This document shows, piece by piece, positions 35,429-46,392 of a DNA stretch of 64,000 bases (positions within the stretch are counted from its first letter, which is position 1; the number at the start of each line of letters is the position of its first letter). The stretch covers positions 25,753,501 through 25,817,500 of the forward strand of contig JASXTE010000016.1 of the NCBI GenBank assembly GCA_030280995.1. Direction: 5' to 3'. Both the position numbers and the translations under genes were made by a program. The notes under the pieces were generated by a model. It searched no databases, was not told where the DNA came from, and saw only the letters and a program-made list of their open reading frames with translations. The stretch comes from Hemileia vastatrix. Lineage: Eukaryota > Basidiomycota > Pucciniomycetes > Pucciniales > Zaghouaniaceae.

Positions 35429-37105
35429 TTATGATGATGTTGATGCTCTATTAATTGATTCCCGAATCTTTACCAGTTCAATATCAGCTCCAACCCCAAG
35501 TGACTCACGGTCATTCACAGATAATCCTTGCAAAAATGTTGCTGAATAGCAATTCTTGGGGAGGTATTTGGGAACATTGAATATACCATTTTGTGCAACT
35601 GTCCTTTCTGATGACCATGAATATGTTTTTAATGCTGATTTTCTTTGAGCTGGTGTATGGGCTATTTCCTGAATCATCTTATCCATTTTTTAAACAAATC
35701 ATTGAGTTCAGGATTTCGCCATCCAGGAATAGCTCGGATTGGTGCAGTTGGGGCTGGTTCTGGGCCTTCCTCGATATCAAAGATGCACCTAGTATCATGA
35801 AAAAGCACAAAAAAACCTGGAACATCACTGCAGAGATCTCTTGCTAACTTGTAGTGTGAACTAGCAATCTGAATTCCAACTAAATCAGCTTCATAATAAC
35901 AAAAAGCAAAGTAAAATAAAAAACTTACCTTGGTCCAATAACGTTTTACTTGTGCCCTTGCCCTCTTTTCGATCTTTTCTCTTGCTACCCTTTCCTCTTC
36001 TTGCCCAAACAACCTTATCATCTCCTTCCCCTTATTAACTACCCATTTCTCAATAACACATTGAGTGAACTGAAGCTTTGACTGATCGATTGTATTCAAG
36101 GTGGTGAGCCATCTGCTACAGTGGTCGCATACTATGCTTCCCATGACTTGATTCCAAGTTGATTCTGAAAAATCACGGCAAGTCCAATCAAACGCAAATT
36201 TCCGAAAACATTTTTCTTGCAATTCACGCTCTAAGTTTCTTTTGACAGAAAGTGGGATCGGTGCTCCTCCTTTTAGTCCTCGAGGCTCAGGTGCTGGAAA
36301 AAATTTGGGTAGTCGAATTTTGGATCGCAAGAAGGCTATAGAATTGGTTATCAGAAATTGTCGATCAGCTGCAGAATTGGCACGGTTAGAAGATTGGACT
36401 TGGGTTAGGACAGTTTGAATGGTTTTTAGTTTGAATTGGTTCCAAGCTTTCCAATTTTCAATCTCCAAAGGTGTTGGGCTGGCAGGATATTTTGATATTT
36501 GTGTTGGTCCCCCAAGACAATACTTCAGAAAGTGGTAAATATTTCTATTTAGACTGTCCGAGCTCCTGGGAACATCATTCCTTCTAACTAAGCCTCTTAC
36601 AGCCCTTAACCCCCGTTCTCACTCATGAGACTCTGCTGAATTGAGTCTGTGGTAATCACTGATACCCATAATGATTGAGGGATTCACTAACAATTCAAAT
36701 AAGTTAATTAAATTGGTTATTTTTCAATAAAAGAATACACTACAAATTTGACTTACCTGCTCCACTTGTGCTTGCTCCTTGGTTAAGCTGAGCAGATGAT
36801 GATTGGTCTCCGAAAAATTCCCTCAATACTTCACTAGCCCAATCTCTTCCTAGCTGATCAGCTTGCTGATCAGCACTTACAGAAGCAGAAGGATGATTGG
36901 GATTAAAATTTCTCAGTTCTGAATGAGACTCTTCGCCTGGATTGGGATTAGGTGGTGGGTTAGGATTAGGTGGTACAGATTGAGATGCATCTGGAGGTGG
37001 ATCAGCAGAGGGTGGTGGAGGAGTATTTCCAGTATTAGTATGTTGAGGCGGAAAACAATCAGAATCGGTTGGGTTAACAGACATCCCTTCAAAATTATCA
37101 TCCAT
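35429..37105 (-). pseudogene. Unknown gene B beside the Tnp2 transposase (stop and A-run frameshift)
   Basis: Exon 1 (37105-36757) encodes a proline-rich start (MDDNFEGMSVNPTDSDCFPP). After an intron (GTAAGT...TTAG, 36756-36687) exon 2 continues in phase to about 35930, with EIENWKAWNQFKLKTIQTVL and HCSRWLTTLNTIDQSKLQFT. A short intron or read-through region near 35890-35930 precedes the C-terminal part. The last part shifts frame at a six-A run around 35680 into MDKMIQEIAHTPAQRKSALK and ends with VPKYLPKNCYSATFLQGLS. An in-frame TGA sits at 36619-36621. The end motif LPxxCYSxxFLxxL is shared with the gene at 41987-43108, so the two are paralogues. No enzyme motif was recognised. It may be an accessory protein of the transposon. 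Confidence 0.6.
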
Positions 37106-37531
37106 AATGAACTGTAATAAAATAAAATAAAATAAAAATAATCAGTTGTTAAAATTTATACCTATCAAAGCTAAAGTAAAAAAAGATACTATGTATATAG
37201 TCTTGTAAACGTGTATGTTCTCTTGTCAAAAAATAAAGTGAATAATATATAGCTATCAGCTAATTTTGGAAGGTCAAACTATTTATAGTAGATGAATGAG
37301 CAAGAAGATCATTCATTAAGTAAAAATTTTATCATATTTCTCATTATCATGATTTTATTTCTTTCATTCTTACATTTAAGATAAAAATGACTCATTGAAA
37401 GCATGGGTTCTCTCGCAATAAAAGAAACCAAAGTAATTGTTCACTGATTTATGATAAGGTAAGCTGGATGCATTGCATTTTTTAATCGAGCATTGAATTA
37501 TTTCTTTCACCATTTACAAATATCACCAATC
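37106..37531. other. Intergenic region between transposase and gene B
   Basis: Just over 400 bp of AT-rich DNA between the transposase 3' end and the gene B start codon. Both genes are on the minus strand. No distinct signal was recognised. Confidence 0.5.
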
Positions 37532-40500
37532 CTACAAATTTCCCCAATCCCAAATTAACACAAAGATGTTAGTCAACAGAAAATAAATTTGATTAATTTT
37601 TTCACTCACTACTGTCTGCAGTCCAATGGCAGTGACAACCTCGTCTTTGATTCCAAACATTCCTTTTTTGTGCTCGACAGTAGCTGCATGTCCAATTATT
37701 GCATCTTTCTTAATCAAAATTTGAGTTGCTTTGGCTACTCTTACTAACCGACAATGCACTTGTGGGAAAAGCTCATAGGGATCCTTTGATGTTTCTTCTG
37801 GACGGAGCTCTTTGAAAGGACTTACTATTATATATATTTGATCAATCTCTTCCTTTGACCTGAAAAGATCATCAATTTGCCCAAACTGGCTATCTTTTCC
37901 ATAGTAGAATTCAATTGTTGAATTAGCAATGTGTCGATGGTAACTAGTAAACCTCTTTCCATGTATCAATATGCTTGCTACATTTTCAACTACCCGATCC
38001 CCACTTTTCTCCGATGGTGTCAAAGCCCGTCTTGAAGTTTCTTTTCCCATTCGTGCCCTTACCCATTTATTAAATAATGCCATACTTAGATGGATCCATT
38101 TGTTTTGTTTATCGAGATCAATATGGATTTTTTTAGTCTCACATTGATCATTATCTTCAGCTTCACCAAGATCTAATACCCTAGACTTCCGATACCAATG
38201 TTTGAGCATTGTTAGCGGTATCTCTCCTGTGGTAAATATTAATAAATTAGCACAGCTGAGTTTTTAAATCATTGCTTACAAACATTACATACGTGGATGG
38301 TGATTGTTTGGAATTTCAGATAATATATGATTCACCCGCTCTCCAGAACAAGTAGCTGTACCTGATGGTAGACCAAGACGCTTTATCATTTCAGGATAAT
38401 GTTGAGTGATATGCAGATTTGGCTTTGCATTAATATTCTTCCAACCCTCTTCAAGGCACTCACGATACTCTAACAGAAATTGATCTAGATCTTTAAGCTC
38501 ATTAGTCTGTATATTTTTTAATGTCAAAAAATTGGTGATCGAGCATAATGTTACAAGTGACTTGAGAAGATAATATTCTCTTGGTTTATCAGCTGAGGAA
38601 GCTGAAGATTCAGATTCTTTAAATTTTTCAAACCAAAGGGGTATAAGTGACAAAGGGAAGTAGAGAGTATACAGCATGTGCCATTCTGCTGCCTTGAGGG
38701 ATCCTGCCTTTTTAGATCCTACTGATTTTGGAACTCGTGTTAGCCAGGAAGGTCTTCTTACTTGATCAATCATCTTCCATACAACCTGTAGCTCTGCTGC
38801 TGTGATTCGTGGATTACTACTACCTTCATTTTCTTTCTCCTTACCTTTCCTTTTATTTTCTTCATCTCTAGCTGTCTCATTTGATGAGTGAGATCCTTCA
38901 CTCTGTGATATGCTAATGCTTCTTTGCCTTAAGTTATACAATGAATTCCTACTGTCACTGCTGTGAGACTGTATTGAGGCCAAATCGCTATATGGAGGAA
39001 TAAATTTGGAGCTGGATGACCTACTCTGGCTTCTTGATTGATTTGTTCCCAATCCTTCATTATCTAGTCCATGATGACTTGATGACTGTCTTGAACTCGT
39101 ACGTCTTTGCGGCTTGTGCTGTCTCGTGTGTCCTGTATCATCATCATCATTATTTGTGGTGCTTAAGCTACTTCTACGTTTTTTCGAATGTTTGTGCAGT
39201 GAAGTATCAGAAAAGAAATCATCATCTTCTTCTCTTACATGCCAATTTTTATCCTTTTCCAGCTTTCTTTCTAGATCTTTTGCTGCATTTTGGATTTGAA
39301 AATAGCTTAGACTGTGATCTTTTAGGTTGCCAAGCATACATGAATGCATAACATCAATTGAGCAATATTCAGTTGGACGCCAATATTCAAGGTTATTCAG
39401 CTCACTCCATCGTACCCCATGATTTTGAACAATTGATACACGCTCCCAATGTGACTTAGAATTTTTCCACTTTGTTGCCCAGCACATATGATCCTCATGA
39501 TTCCGTAATGAAAAATTTCCCACATTCTTTTCACTAATTTCATCTTTAGAGATATTACAGAAAGAGCAGAACATTTTTGCAGAGTGACTCAAAAAGCCAG
39601 CCAATTTTCGTATTGCAGGAATGTCACCTATCAAAGAGAACAATGCAACTCTTAATTTCCGGCCTCGTGGATAAAGATGTGTCTTTTCAATCAATATACC
39701 ATCCCATAGAGTTTGTAGATCATTAACCAGTGGTTTTAGAAGGTGATTAAGCTGTTCACTTGTGGGTTCTGTTGGTCCAGGTATAATAGCATACAAAAAA
39801 AGATTTTCCATTTTGTATCTATCTTCTTGAGGTAGGTTCATACACACCATCATAATATTGCCTACAGACTTCTGATGACCTCCAATCCTATTGCCACCAG
39901 GCCTAAACCAGTCAACATATAAAGTAAACATTAAGTTGCCTGAAGTTATCGTATATTCATCATCATTGCTATCCAGAGCTGGAGTGGTTATGGGAAAGTT
40001 TTTCCAAATTGAACCATCACAAACATCCTTCATCAAATCACACTCTACACGTTCTGCCACAGGGGTTTTCTTCTCAATCAGAAGCTCAAATTTGAACTGT
40101 TTGATCTTTTCCTTAAGCCAGTCGATAAAAGAATGGTGATGAAATGTTTTAAGAGATAAGTATTTTACATGTTCTTGATGTTCCTCCATCAAATAGAGCC
40201 TTTCATCACATTTAACTGCAATTTGTCCTGCTCCAAACATTTTTAAATAGCACTTTGATGATGAAAGAAACGTTTGATTGCAACATAGTATAGATGGTTT
40301 AGATTCAGAGTTATACTCATAAAGAGCAAAGCATTTAGGACAGCATGTTTTTAGTGAAAAATGATTGATTGAGCTTTAATCTACTAAAAACTGTATCTAT
40401 CGAGCGTGGGACCAGGCGGACAATGCTATCAGAATCCAGTATTCCACTATCACCTAGAAGTTTGAGCTTCTTAATTTCTTCATCCAAAAATTGAGTACAA

Positions 40501-40911
40501 CCTTCTTTGCTCAAATTATGAATAAGAGAAAGCTTTGCTGCCTGCCACATAATTTTTTGGCTATACCGTTCCCCAAGATTTGAGTTTCTAGAGACTGTTG
40601 AAGATACTTCTGCCCCCAATAGCAACTGCCCCTATGTAATAGATCATTGAAACATCATAAAGACTTTTATTCTCACATTGAACTTTAGATATACAGCTTA
40701 CTGTTTCTGTGGAGCTGGAACTTCAAATGTTAAGTGGATTGTTGGAAGAAACAGCCATCTGGGCCTTCCTATTTCTTTCCTCTTGATGTTTTGCATAAGA
40801 ATTAGAGCTTTTGAAAGCCATACCAACTTCAAAGGACTCAGAAGAAGTTTGATACTTTCTATTGACACATCCAAGATCTTGACAATGACATACATGAAAA
40901 AATGGAGGCAT
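37532..40911 (-). pseudogene. Tnp2-type (CACTA/EnSpm-like) transposase, spliced, with small breaks
   Basis: The N-terminal exon (40911-~40700) has a cysteine/histidine motif (PPFFHVCHCQDLGC) typical of fungal Tnp2 proteins, with a TGA at 40723. The second exon is 40640-40335. A second metal-binding patch, CCPKCFALYEYN with C-x2-C and later CCNQ, spans about 40340-40240, one frame away. The 651-codon exon 40240-38293 holds the catalytic domain: MFTLYVDWFRPGGNRIGGHQ, GPTEPTSEQLNHLLKPLVND, LFSLIGDIPAIRKLAGFLSH, CSFCNI and CSIDVMHSCMLGNLKDH. These are the conserved blocks and acidic residues of Transposase_21/Tnp2. A serine-rich insert lies at about residues 345-465. Intron 38292-38227 (GTATGT...CACAG) joins the C-terminal exon 38226-~37600. 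One frameshift near 40350 and one stop make it marginally defective. Confidence 0.8.
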
Positions 40912-40995
40912 TGTAATTGTGATAATTGTAGGAATAAGTTAGCTATTCTAAGTTACCAATTGAAGGTATTCCTTTTTTTGAAAGGCACTAGCTAA

Positions 40996-41986
40996 TATAA
41001 GCTACATTTTTTTATCAAAAGAATATGATGGAATATGTGTTGAAATTATTTAAGTTTAAATGTTTAATTTTTAATCAGATAAATTATATATTAATTTAAA
41101 GTTATGCAGTCTACTTTATTTGTATTCTGTATACTCTCTGCATTTGTACAACAATGCATGCATGTTTATCAGAATATTTTCTATCATAGAAAAAATTCTG
41201 TTGTACGCACAAGCATCTTAATTATTTTTCTATCAAATGCCTTCTGAGTTATATCTAACTACCCTATAATTATTTGATTTTGATAAAAATTCTTAGTTAT
41301 GGACTATAAGAAAAGTAATCCATATTTTTAACATAATTATTTAAAAAATTACCCCAAAAATAAAAGTTAAACCCAAAAATAAGTTTAATATTTTGTAAAA
41401 AACAATCACAAACATATTTCTTTCAATTTGAAAATTGGTCTGTACTAGGTAGAATTTTCTATAAAGAAAAAATCAAAAATACTCAAATAATAGATGCTAC
41501 AAAAGTGTAAACCTTAAAGAATTACATAAAAGCTGAAACCTTGTATAAGTTTTCATACATAAATGTGATGAAGTGACACTCTAGTCTATTTATTCAGGTT
41601 GAAAAAAATTACTCAATAGAATATGTATTACTATCATATTGGACCAAAAATAATTTTTTGGTAATCAAAAAATGAACATAGCCTCACATTTAACAAATTA
41701 TTTTTGTGGAATAATTTTTTGAAAAGAAAAAAAAATCCGTTTCTTAAATGAGTCTGCTTTTATCACATAATCATTCTCTTTATTTTATACCATTCCTTTT
41801 GAGTTCAAGTTGCATATAAAAATATAATTTATGCATATTATAATTCCATAAAGTCGAAATATTTCTTATTCTTAATTTTTGTGATATTTCTCCTTAAATC
41901 AACTTTGATCATAAAGTTTTGGAGCTCAACAATTTATCCTTCCTCTTTGTTTAATTTAATTGAACACTTTCTTAATCTAATTATTT
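40996..41986. other. Divergent promoter region, no gene seen
   Basis: About 1 kb between the divergently placed transposase gene (minus) and gene F (plus). AT-rich and without recognisable features. I looked for CACTA-type termini here and did not find convincing ones. Confidence 0.5.
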
Positions 41987-43108
41987 ATGAACCCTAGTAG
42001 CTCTTACTTTCCTCATGGAAACCTGCCCACAAACACAAGAACACTTAATAGAATTTTTAATGAGACTTTGCCTCCATTCAATTCTCACTTTTGTAGATCT
42101 ATACACAATTTTTGTCGTTCACTTTTGGATATGTCACCAGAATCAAATGGATAGAAACAAAACCCTACTGAAGAGCAATTAGACAGATTTTCATCATTCG
42201 ACATGAATTCTTGCAACATTGCCTTTGAACTACCTCATCCAGAATCAAATTCAGTGGTTTCGGAAAATTTTCCACCAATTTTCCGTGAATCTTTTATTGA
42301 GCACCTTTGCATGTGTGGTTTCCCAGGATCAACTTTCGCTTGGAACCTAGATTGGTTTGACAAATGGAACCAGGTCTTGGCAAATATTCTCATTAAACAC
42401 TGGGACAATGCCTTAAAAACCAATAATTTGATTGCATATCCAATTGACTCAAATCAAATTAGCTTCTCAAATCAAATAGGAATTCTTCACCGTTGGTTTT
42501 TAGGTCATGCTGATAGATTAAGACTTGGGAAGGATTCTCATAGCTTTCAAGAAATAATCAAAGTGAGAAAGCATAAATATAGAATAAAAAAAAAAGTATG
42601 AAAATCCCCTTTTTTTCAACCGTTTTTATTTATGACCTTTATTTCAAATAACAAAGATTCTTAGAATTCAGTTAACCGAACTAAACTTCTTAAACAACTT
42701 CCACATTGTTAAACTTATCACAACCTTTTCACAAACATCAAGTGTTGTTCAGACACCGAAATTGATAATGATGGATTGTTAAGACGTATCTTAATGCAAT
42801 GGAGGTCTGAAGATTTTTCTAAAGTTGCACAATATCTTGACCAACAACACTTTGATATTCGAGATAATTCAACCTACTCTGGAATTGTGCTAAAGGACTT
42901 GGCCTTGTACAAAAGAATAAGTTTGGTTTCAACATTATCGCCTAACCTTAATCCTTCTCATGTCCCCCGGGGTTTGCCGAATGACTGTTATTCTCCCTTA
43001 TATCTTGCATCTCTAAATCCTCAACAACTCAGACTTTTAAATCCTCAAAATCCCATAAATTTACCTGCTCTCCTTGAAATTCTTTCTTCCTCTAATGTGA
43101 GTGATTGA
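41987..43108 (+). pseudogene. Gene F, paralogue of gene B (two exons, one stop)
   Basis: Exon 1 runs from ATG 41987 (MNPSSSYFPHGNLPTNTRTL) to about 42596 and is open except for a TAG at 42152-42154. A GTATGA donor near 42597 and a TTCAG acceptor near 42752 lead in frame into exon 2 (TEIDNDGLLRRILMQWRSED), which ends at 43108. FDKWNQVLANILIKHWDNAL in exon 1 and VPRGLPNDCYSPLYLASLN in exon 2 match the arrangement WNQF... and LPKNCYSATFL of gene B. I recognise no catalytic motif. Such short spliced proteins are, as far as I recall, multi-copy in rust genomes; function unknown. Confidence 0.55.
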
Positions 43109-43240
43109 CAAACTCCCTTAATAATAGGTTTGAACACTCATACTCCTCATTTCCACTGTTTGGGACACCTAGCCTTGAAAACAAAAACATAATTTTAATG
43201 ATTACTATTATCATTAAAATTAATAGAAATGAAATTTGGC

Positions 43241-45079
43241 TTACATTGTTAGCTCCATTTTTTTCCTTTGAATCTTATACATGCTGAATTCTATACTTCC
43301 TTGTACAAAATAATTCAAAACATTTACTTGATTTTGCTGCCCCATTCTATACAGCCAATCAACAGCCTGTTGCTCAACTTCTGGATTCAAATTTGGCTCC
43401 TATTTCAACATTTAACATATAAAAAATTTAATATTTTTGTTCTTAATATGAAATAAAAGACATTGAGCTCACCATTATATATACATTTTGAGCACACCTG
43501 AGATCTATACCCACTCCTGCAGCCTGAATTGTTCCAACCAAAACTTGGCAATTTTTATTAAAATGGAATTCATGCATATTTTTGTCTCACTTTGTCCTGC
43601 TGAGTTCACCCGTAAGCTGGGTATACCTAATATTGTGGTAATCTAAAGCCATTTTTATTCTATTTTGAAATATTAGAAAATTGTTTTTAATAAGCCAACA
43701 CAATTTTGTAAAACAATTCATTATAGAATCACTTACATCTGCAAAAAGTCTGCAAAGTTGGAGAATATAACAGCTTTTGGAAAATTTATACCCCTTTCAC
43801 CAGAAAAAAAGTTTTTTAAGTGGCCTATAAGATGACAAATCTTTGCGGAATGCTGCCAGGTGAAATCAAAAGTTGGAGTTTCATCCAGATTTTCGTAGAT
43901 TGGATGGTTGCAGAATTTTCTTAAAATCATCAGCTCTCTTAGAAACTCAGATGAGTCCCAAGGGAAGTCAGTGCTTCTGGAGGGCCCATATTGCTCAGTG
44001 AATCCTTCTTGAAGCACATCAAGTTTAGACCTCCATGGATCTGCTAATTGAACCAATATCCCCCTTTGAATCTTTTTTGGAAGAGATAAAATTGCATCCT
44101 TTGTTCTACGTAGGCTTATGACTTTCATTAAGTGATTGATTGATTTAATAGAATTAGCCTTTCCTTTTTGCAAACCTGGAAAAAGGAAATTCTTCCATAA
44201 CCAGTCTTCTTGCCACTTTTCGATTCTAAGAAAAAATATGAGACTTTGAAGGTCAGTGGGCCTGTTCTGAAGTGGAGTTCCAGTCAAGCATAGTCGGTGT
44301 TGGGATTCCAAGTCAAATATTGTTTGAGCCCTCTGCCAGTAAGGATTTTTAATGTAACTAAAAGAATATTTATAAAAATTGATTATAAAAACTAAGTTTT
44401 AAGTTTTAGATATAGAAATGGGCACTAACTGAGCTTCATCTAAAACAACTCTATACCAAAAGAGCATTTGAGTCACCGGTATCTTTTTTTGGCTTTGATT
44501 TTTTGACATCATTGGGCCAGCTGTTTCATAGGTCATTAAAACAATAGCAGTGTCCTGTAGCTCATTGACATTAGTATTTTGAAAATCCTTCCCATAAAGA
44601 ACCTTGAAAGGAAGCACATTATCTTCAAAGTGCACACTTATTTCATTGATCCAATTTGATAGTGTTGCCAGGGGGCATATAATCAGTGTGGCTGAACTAC
44701 GATTAATACCTTCTTGATTTTCTGATACCTGGAATTGTCTTGCTTCACCTTGAGTTGCACTTATAAGAGAAAGAGTTGAAAGTGTCTTTCCCAAACACAT
44801 ATCATCAGCAAGTATTGACCCGTTTCCTTCAGGCGTTAATTGATTGTTAGGAAACTGATCTTTATAGTCATCGAATCCAGTTCTAAGCCAATGGTTGTCC
44901 TGGTGCCTCCACATGATACCCAACTTTTCCTTTAACATTCGTTCATTGTCAATCATAAAATTTATTGCTTGAAGTTGATGTGTTTTGAGAACTGTTTTGA
45001 TTCCTCGGATAAGTTGATCAGCTTTCCAATCTTGAGTACTCTGAGATATTTGGAAAGAGCCTTCAAAAATTACATGCGG
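43241..45079 (-). pseudogene. SNF2-family DNA-dependent ATPase, 3' part (split gene)
   Basis: Helicase motifs in order on the minus strand: HQLQAINFMIDNERM (Q-like motif), GSILADDMCLGKTLSTLSLI (Walker A; Cys where Gly is usual), CPLATLSNWINEI, WYRVVLDEAQ (Walker B, DEAQ variant), an intron (GT...; 44398-44312 region), LCLTGTPLQNRPTDLQSLIF (motif III), LRRTKD, AVIFSNFADFLQM, then after another intron ALDYHNIRYTQLTGELSRTK, VLVGTIQAAGVGIDL (motif V) and after a third intron YRMGQQNQV (motif VI). Sequence type is closest to the Rad5/Rad16/HLTF branch by my reading, without a RING finger seen. A TGA follows SRTK near 43610. The 5' end is cut at 45079 by a gypsy insertion; the rest is at 58055-58499. 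Confidence 0.8.
45076..45079. other. Target-site duplication, left copy (GCGG)
   Basis: GCGG just before the left LTR matches GCGG at 58055-58058 just after the right LTR. Removing the element and one copy restores an uninterrupted reading frame of the SNF2-type gene. Confidence 0.75.
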
Positions 45080-46216
45080 TGTGGTAGCCTAAAGTTTAGT
45101 ACGGCACCTAAGTACGTAAATGGAGTTATTACGGCGTGCAAGATTGGCGTTATTTTTTTTATTTTATTTTATTTTTTTTTTATATAAAAGGGTTTTATTT
45201 AATTTATTGGAGTTTTAAATATGAAGAAATTGGTCACGAGCAAATGCCTACACGAAAACAAATTATTTTACGGAGAAAACTTATTTTTACGGTCTGAAAA
45301 ATTTATAAGTATTAAGTCGAGTCACTCAAGAACCTTGGGAAATTTTCCCAGAATTTTTACTATTTTTCTTAAATTTTTAAATGAATTTTAAAGTTTTAAA
45401 GAAATATTTACGTTTTCAAAAATTACTTGACTTTGATGAATTTTCACGGGGTAATTAGAGCTGCGCAGACTACGAAAATTAGTTTGGTATGTAAAGGGGA
45501 AGTAGCTCTATTATGTGTAATTTTTCTAGATTTTTTATTATAGTTTTAAGGTTCTAAATTGAGTCCGGAAGTCCGGACGGACTCCGTTTCGACTCCGTAC
45601 GGACTCCGTACGGGCTCCGGATTGACTCTGGAAGAGCTCTGGAGGGGAAAACTTAGGCACGTGACTAGGAATACTTAAGCGCTTCTCAAACTCGAAATTG
45701 AGAGGGGGGACAGATCATACAGCTTAATCATTGACCACCACAGTCTCATTTTTTATTACTCAACAAATTAAAATAACTTGTAATACCCTTAAAACATTAT
45801 TATTTTTTTTTTACATAACATCTTAGAAATACAATTCAACAGTTTAAATAACACTTCATACAGGGTATCTTTAGAAAGGTCTTCGTCGCTGGGACTTGAT
45901 TATTGCTGTCTCATATAAATTTAAAATATTATAAAAACATAAAAGTCAATCTTTACAGATCTTTCACTGGTACACCTTAATTGTTGTCATCAGTATTTCT
46001 TTTATCAACAGCCACTTTCTTTAAATCTCAATAAGCGTTAAATATTTTAGAGTTTCATTATTTTTATCAATCAGATTCAAGTAGATTGGTTAGCTTAGTG
46101 ATTTAGAATTCCCATTTTGTTATTTTTATTGGAAGGACGGGGTTTTCAGCTAAATCCACATATCTCCTCCGGATTCTGCTTACAGCAAGGCGACTGTAAG
46201 AGTTTACCTTACCATA
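45080..46216 (+). repeat. 5' LTR of gypsy D
   Basis: Starts TGTGGTAGCCTAAAG and ends TTACCATA; the ends are imperfect inverted repeats (TGTGGTA/TACCATA). It contains a short run of ACTCCGTACGG-like repeats around 45585-45625. Nearly identical to 56900-58054. Confidence 0.9.
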
Positions 46217-46236
46217 GTTGGCGCCCAACGTGGGGT
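46217..46236 (+). other. Primer binding site of gypsy D
   Basis: TTGGCGCCCAACGTGGGG immediately follows the LTR. The start TGGCGCC would pair with a tRNA 3' end ...GGCGCCA. The tRNA was not identified. Confidence 0.75.
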
Positions 46237-46392
46237 TCGATTTCTCTAGCTTTCTTTAAAGACTTACTTGGATCAAGAACGTTATTAGCCTGCAAGAGGC
46301 TTATTTTCTGGAACTCTAATTGGATTTTTGTTATTGGCCTGCAAGAGGCTTGTTATTTTATCGATTGTTAACGCTTTTCATTACTTATTGGG

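Noticed and set aside
39016..39351. Plus-strand ORF opposite the transposase
   Set aside because: Shadow of the Ser-rich insert of the Tnp2 reading frame.
40983..41000. CACTA-type terminal motif (GGCACTAGC)
   Set aside because: No matching inverted end or 3-bp duplication was found near 25.4 kb or elsewhere.
27107..43640. Stop-codon reassignment explaining the in-frame stops
   Set aside because: TAA, TAG and TGA all occur as interruptions and all also serve as normal ends; gypsy D ORFs contain none internally.
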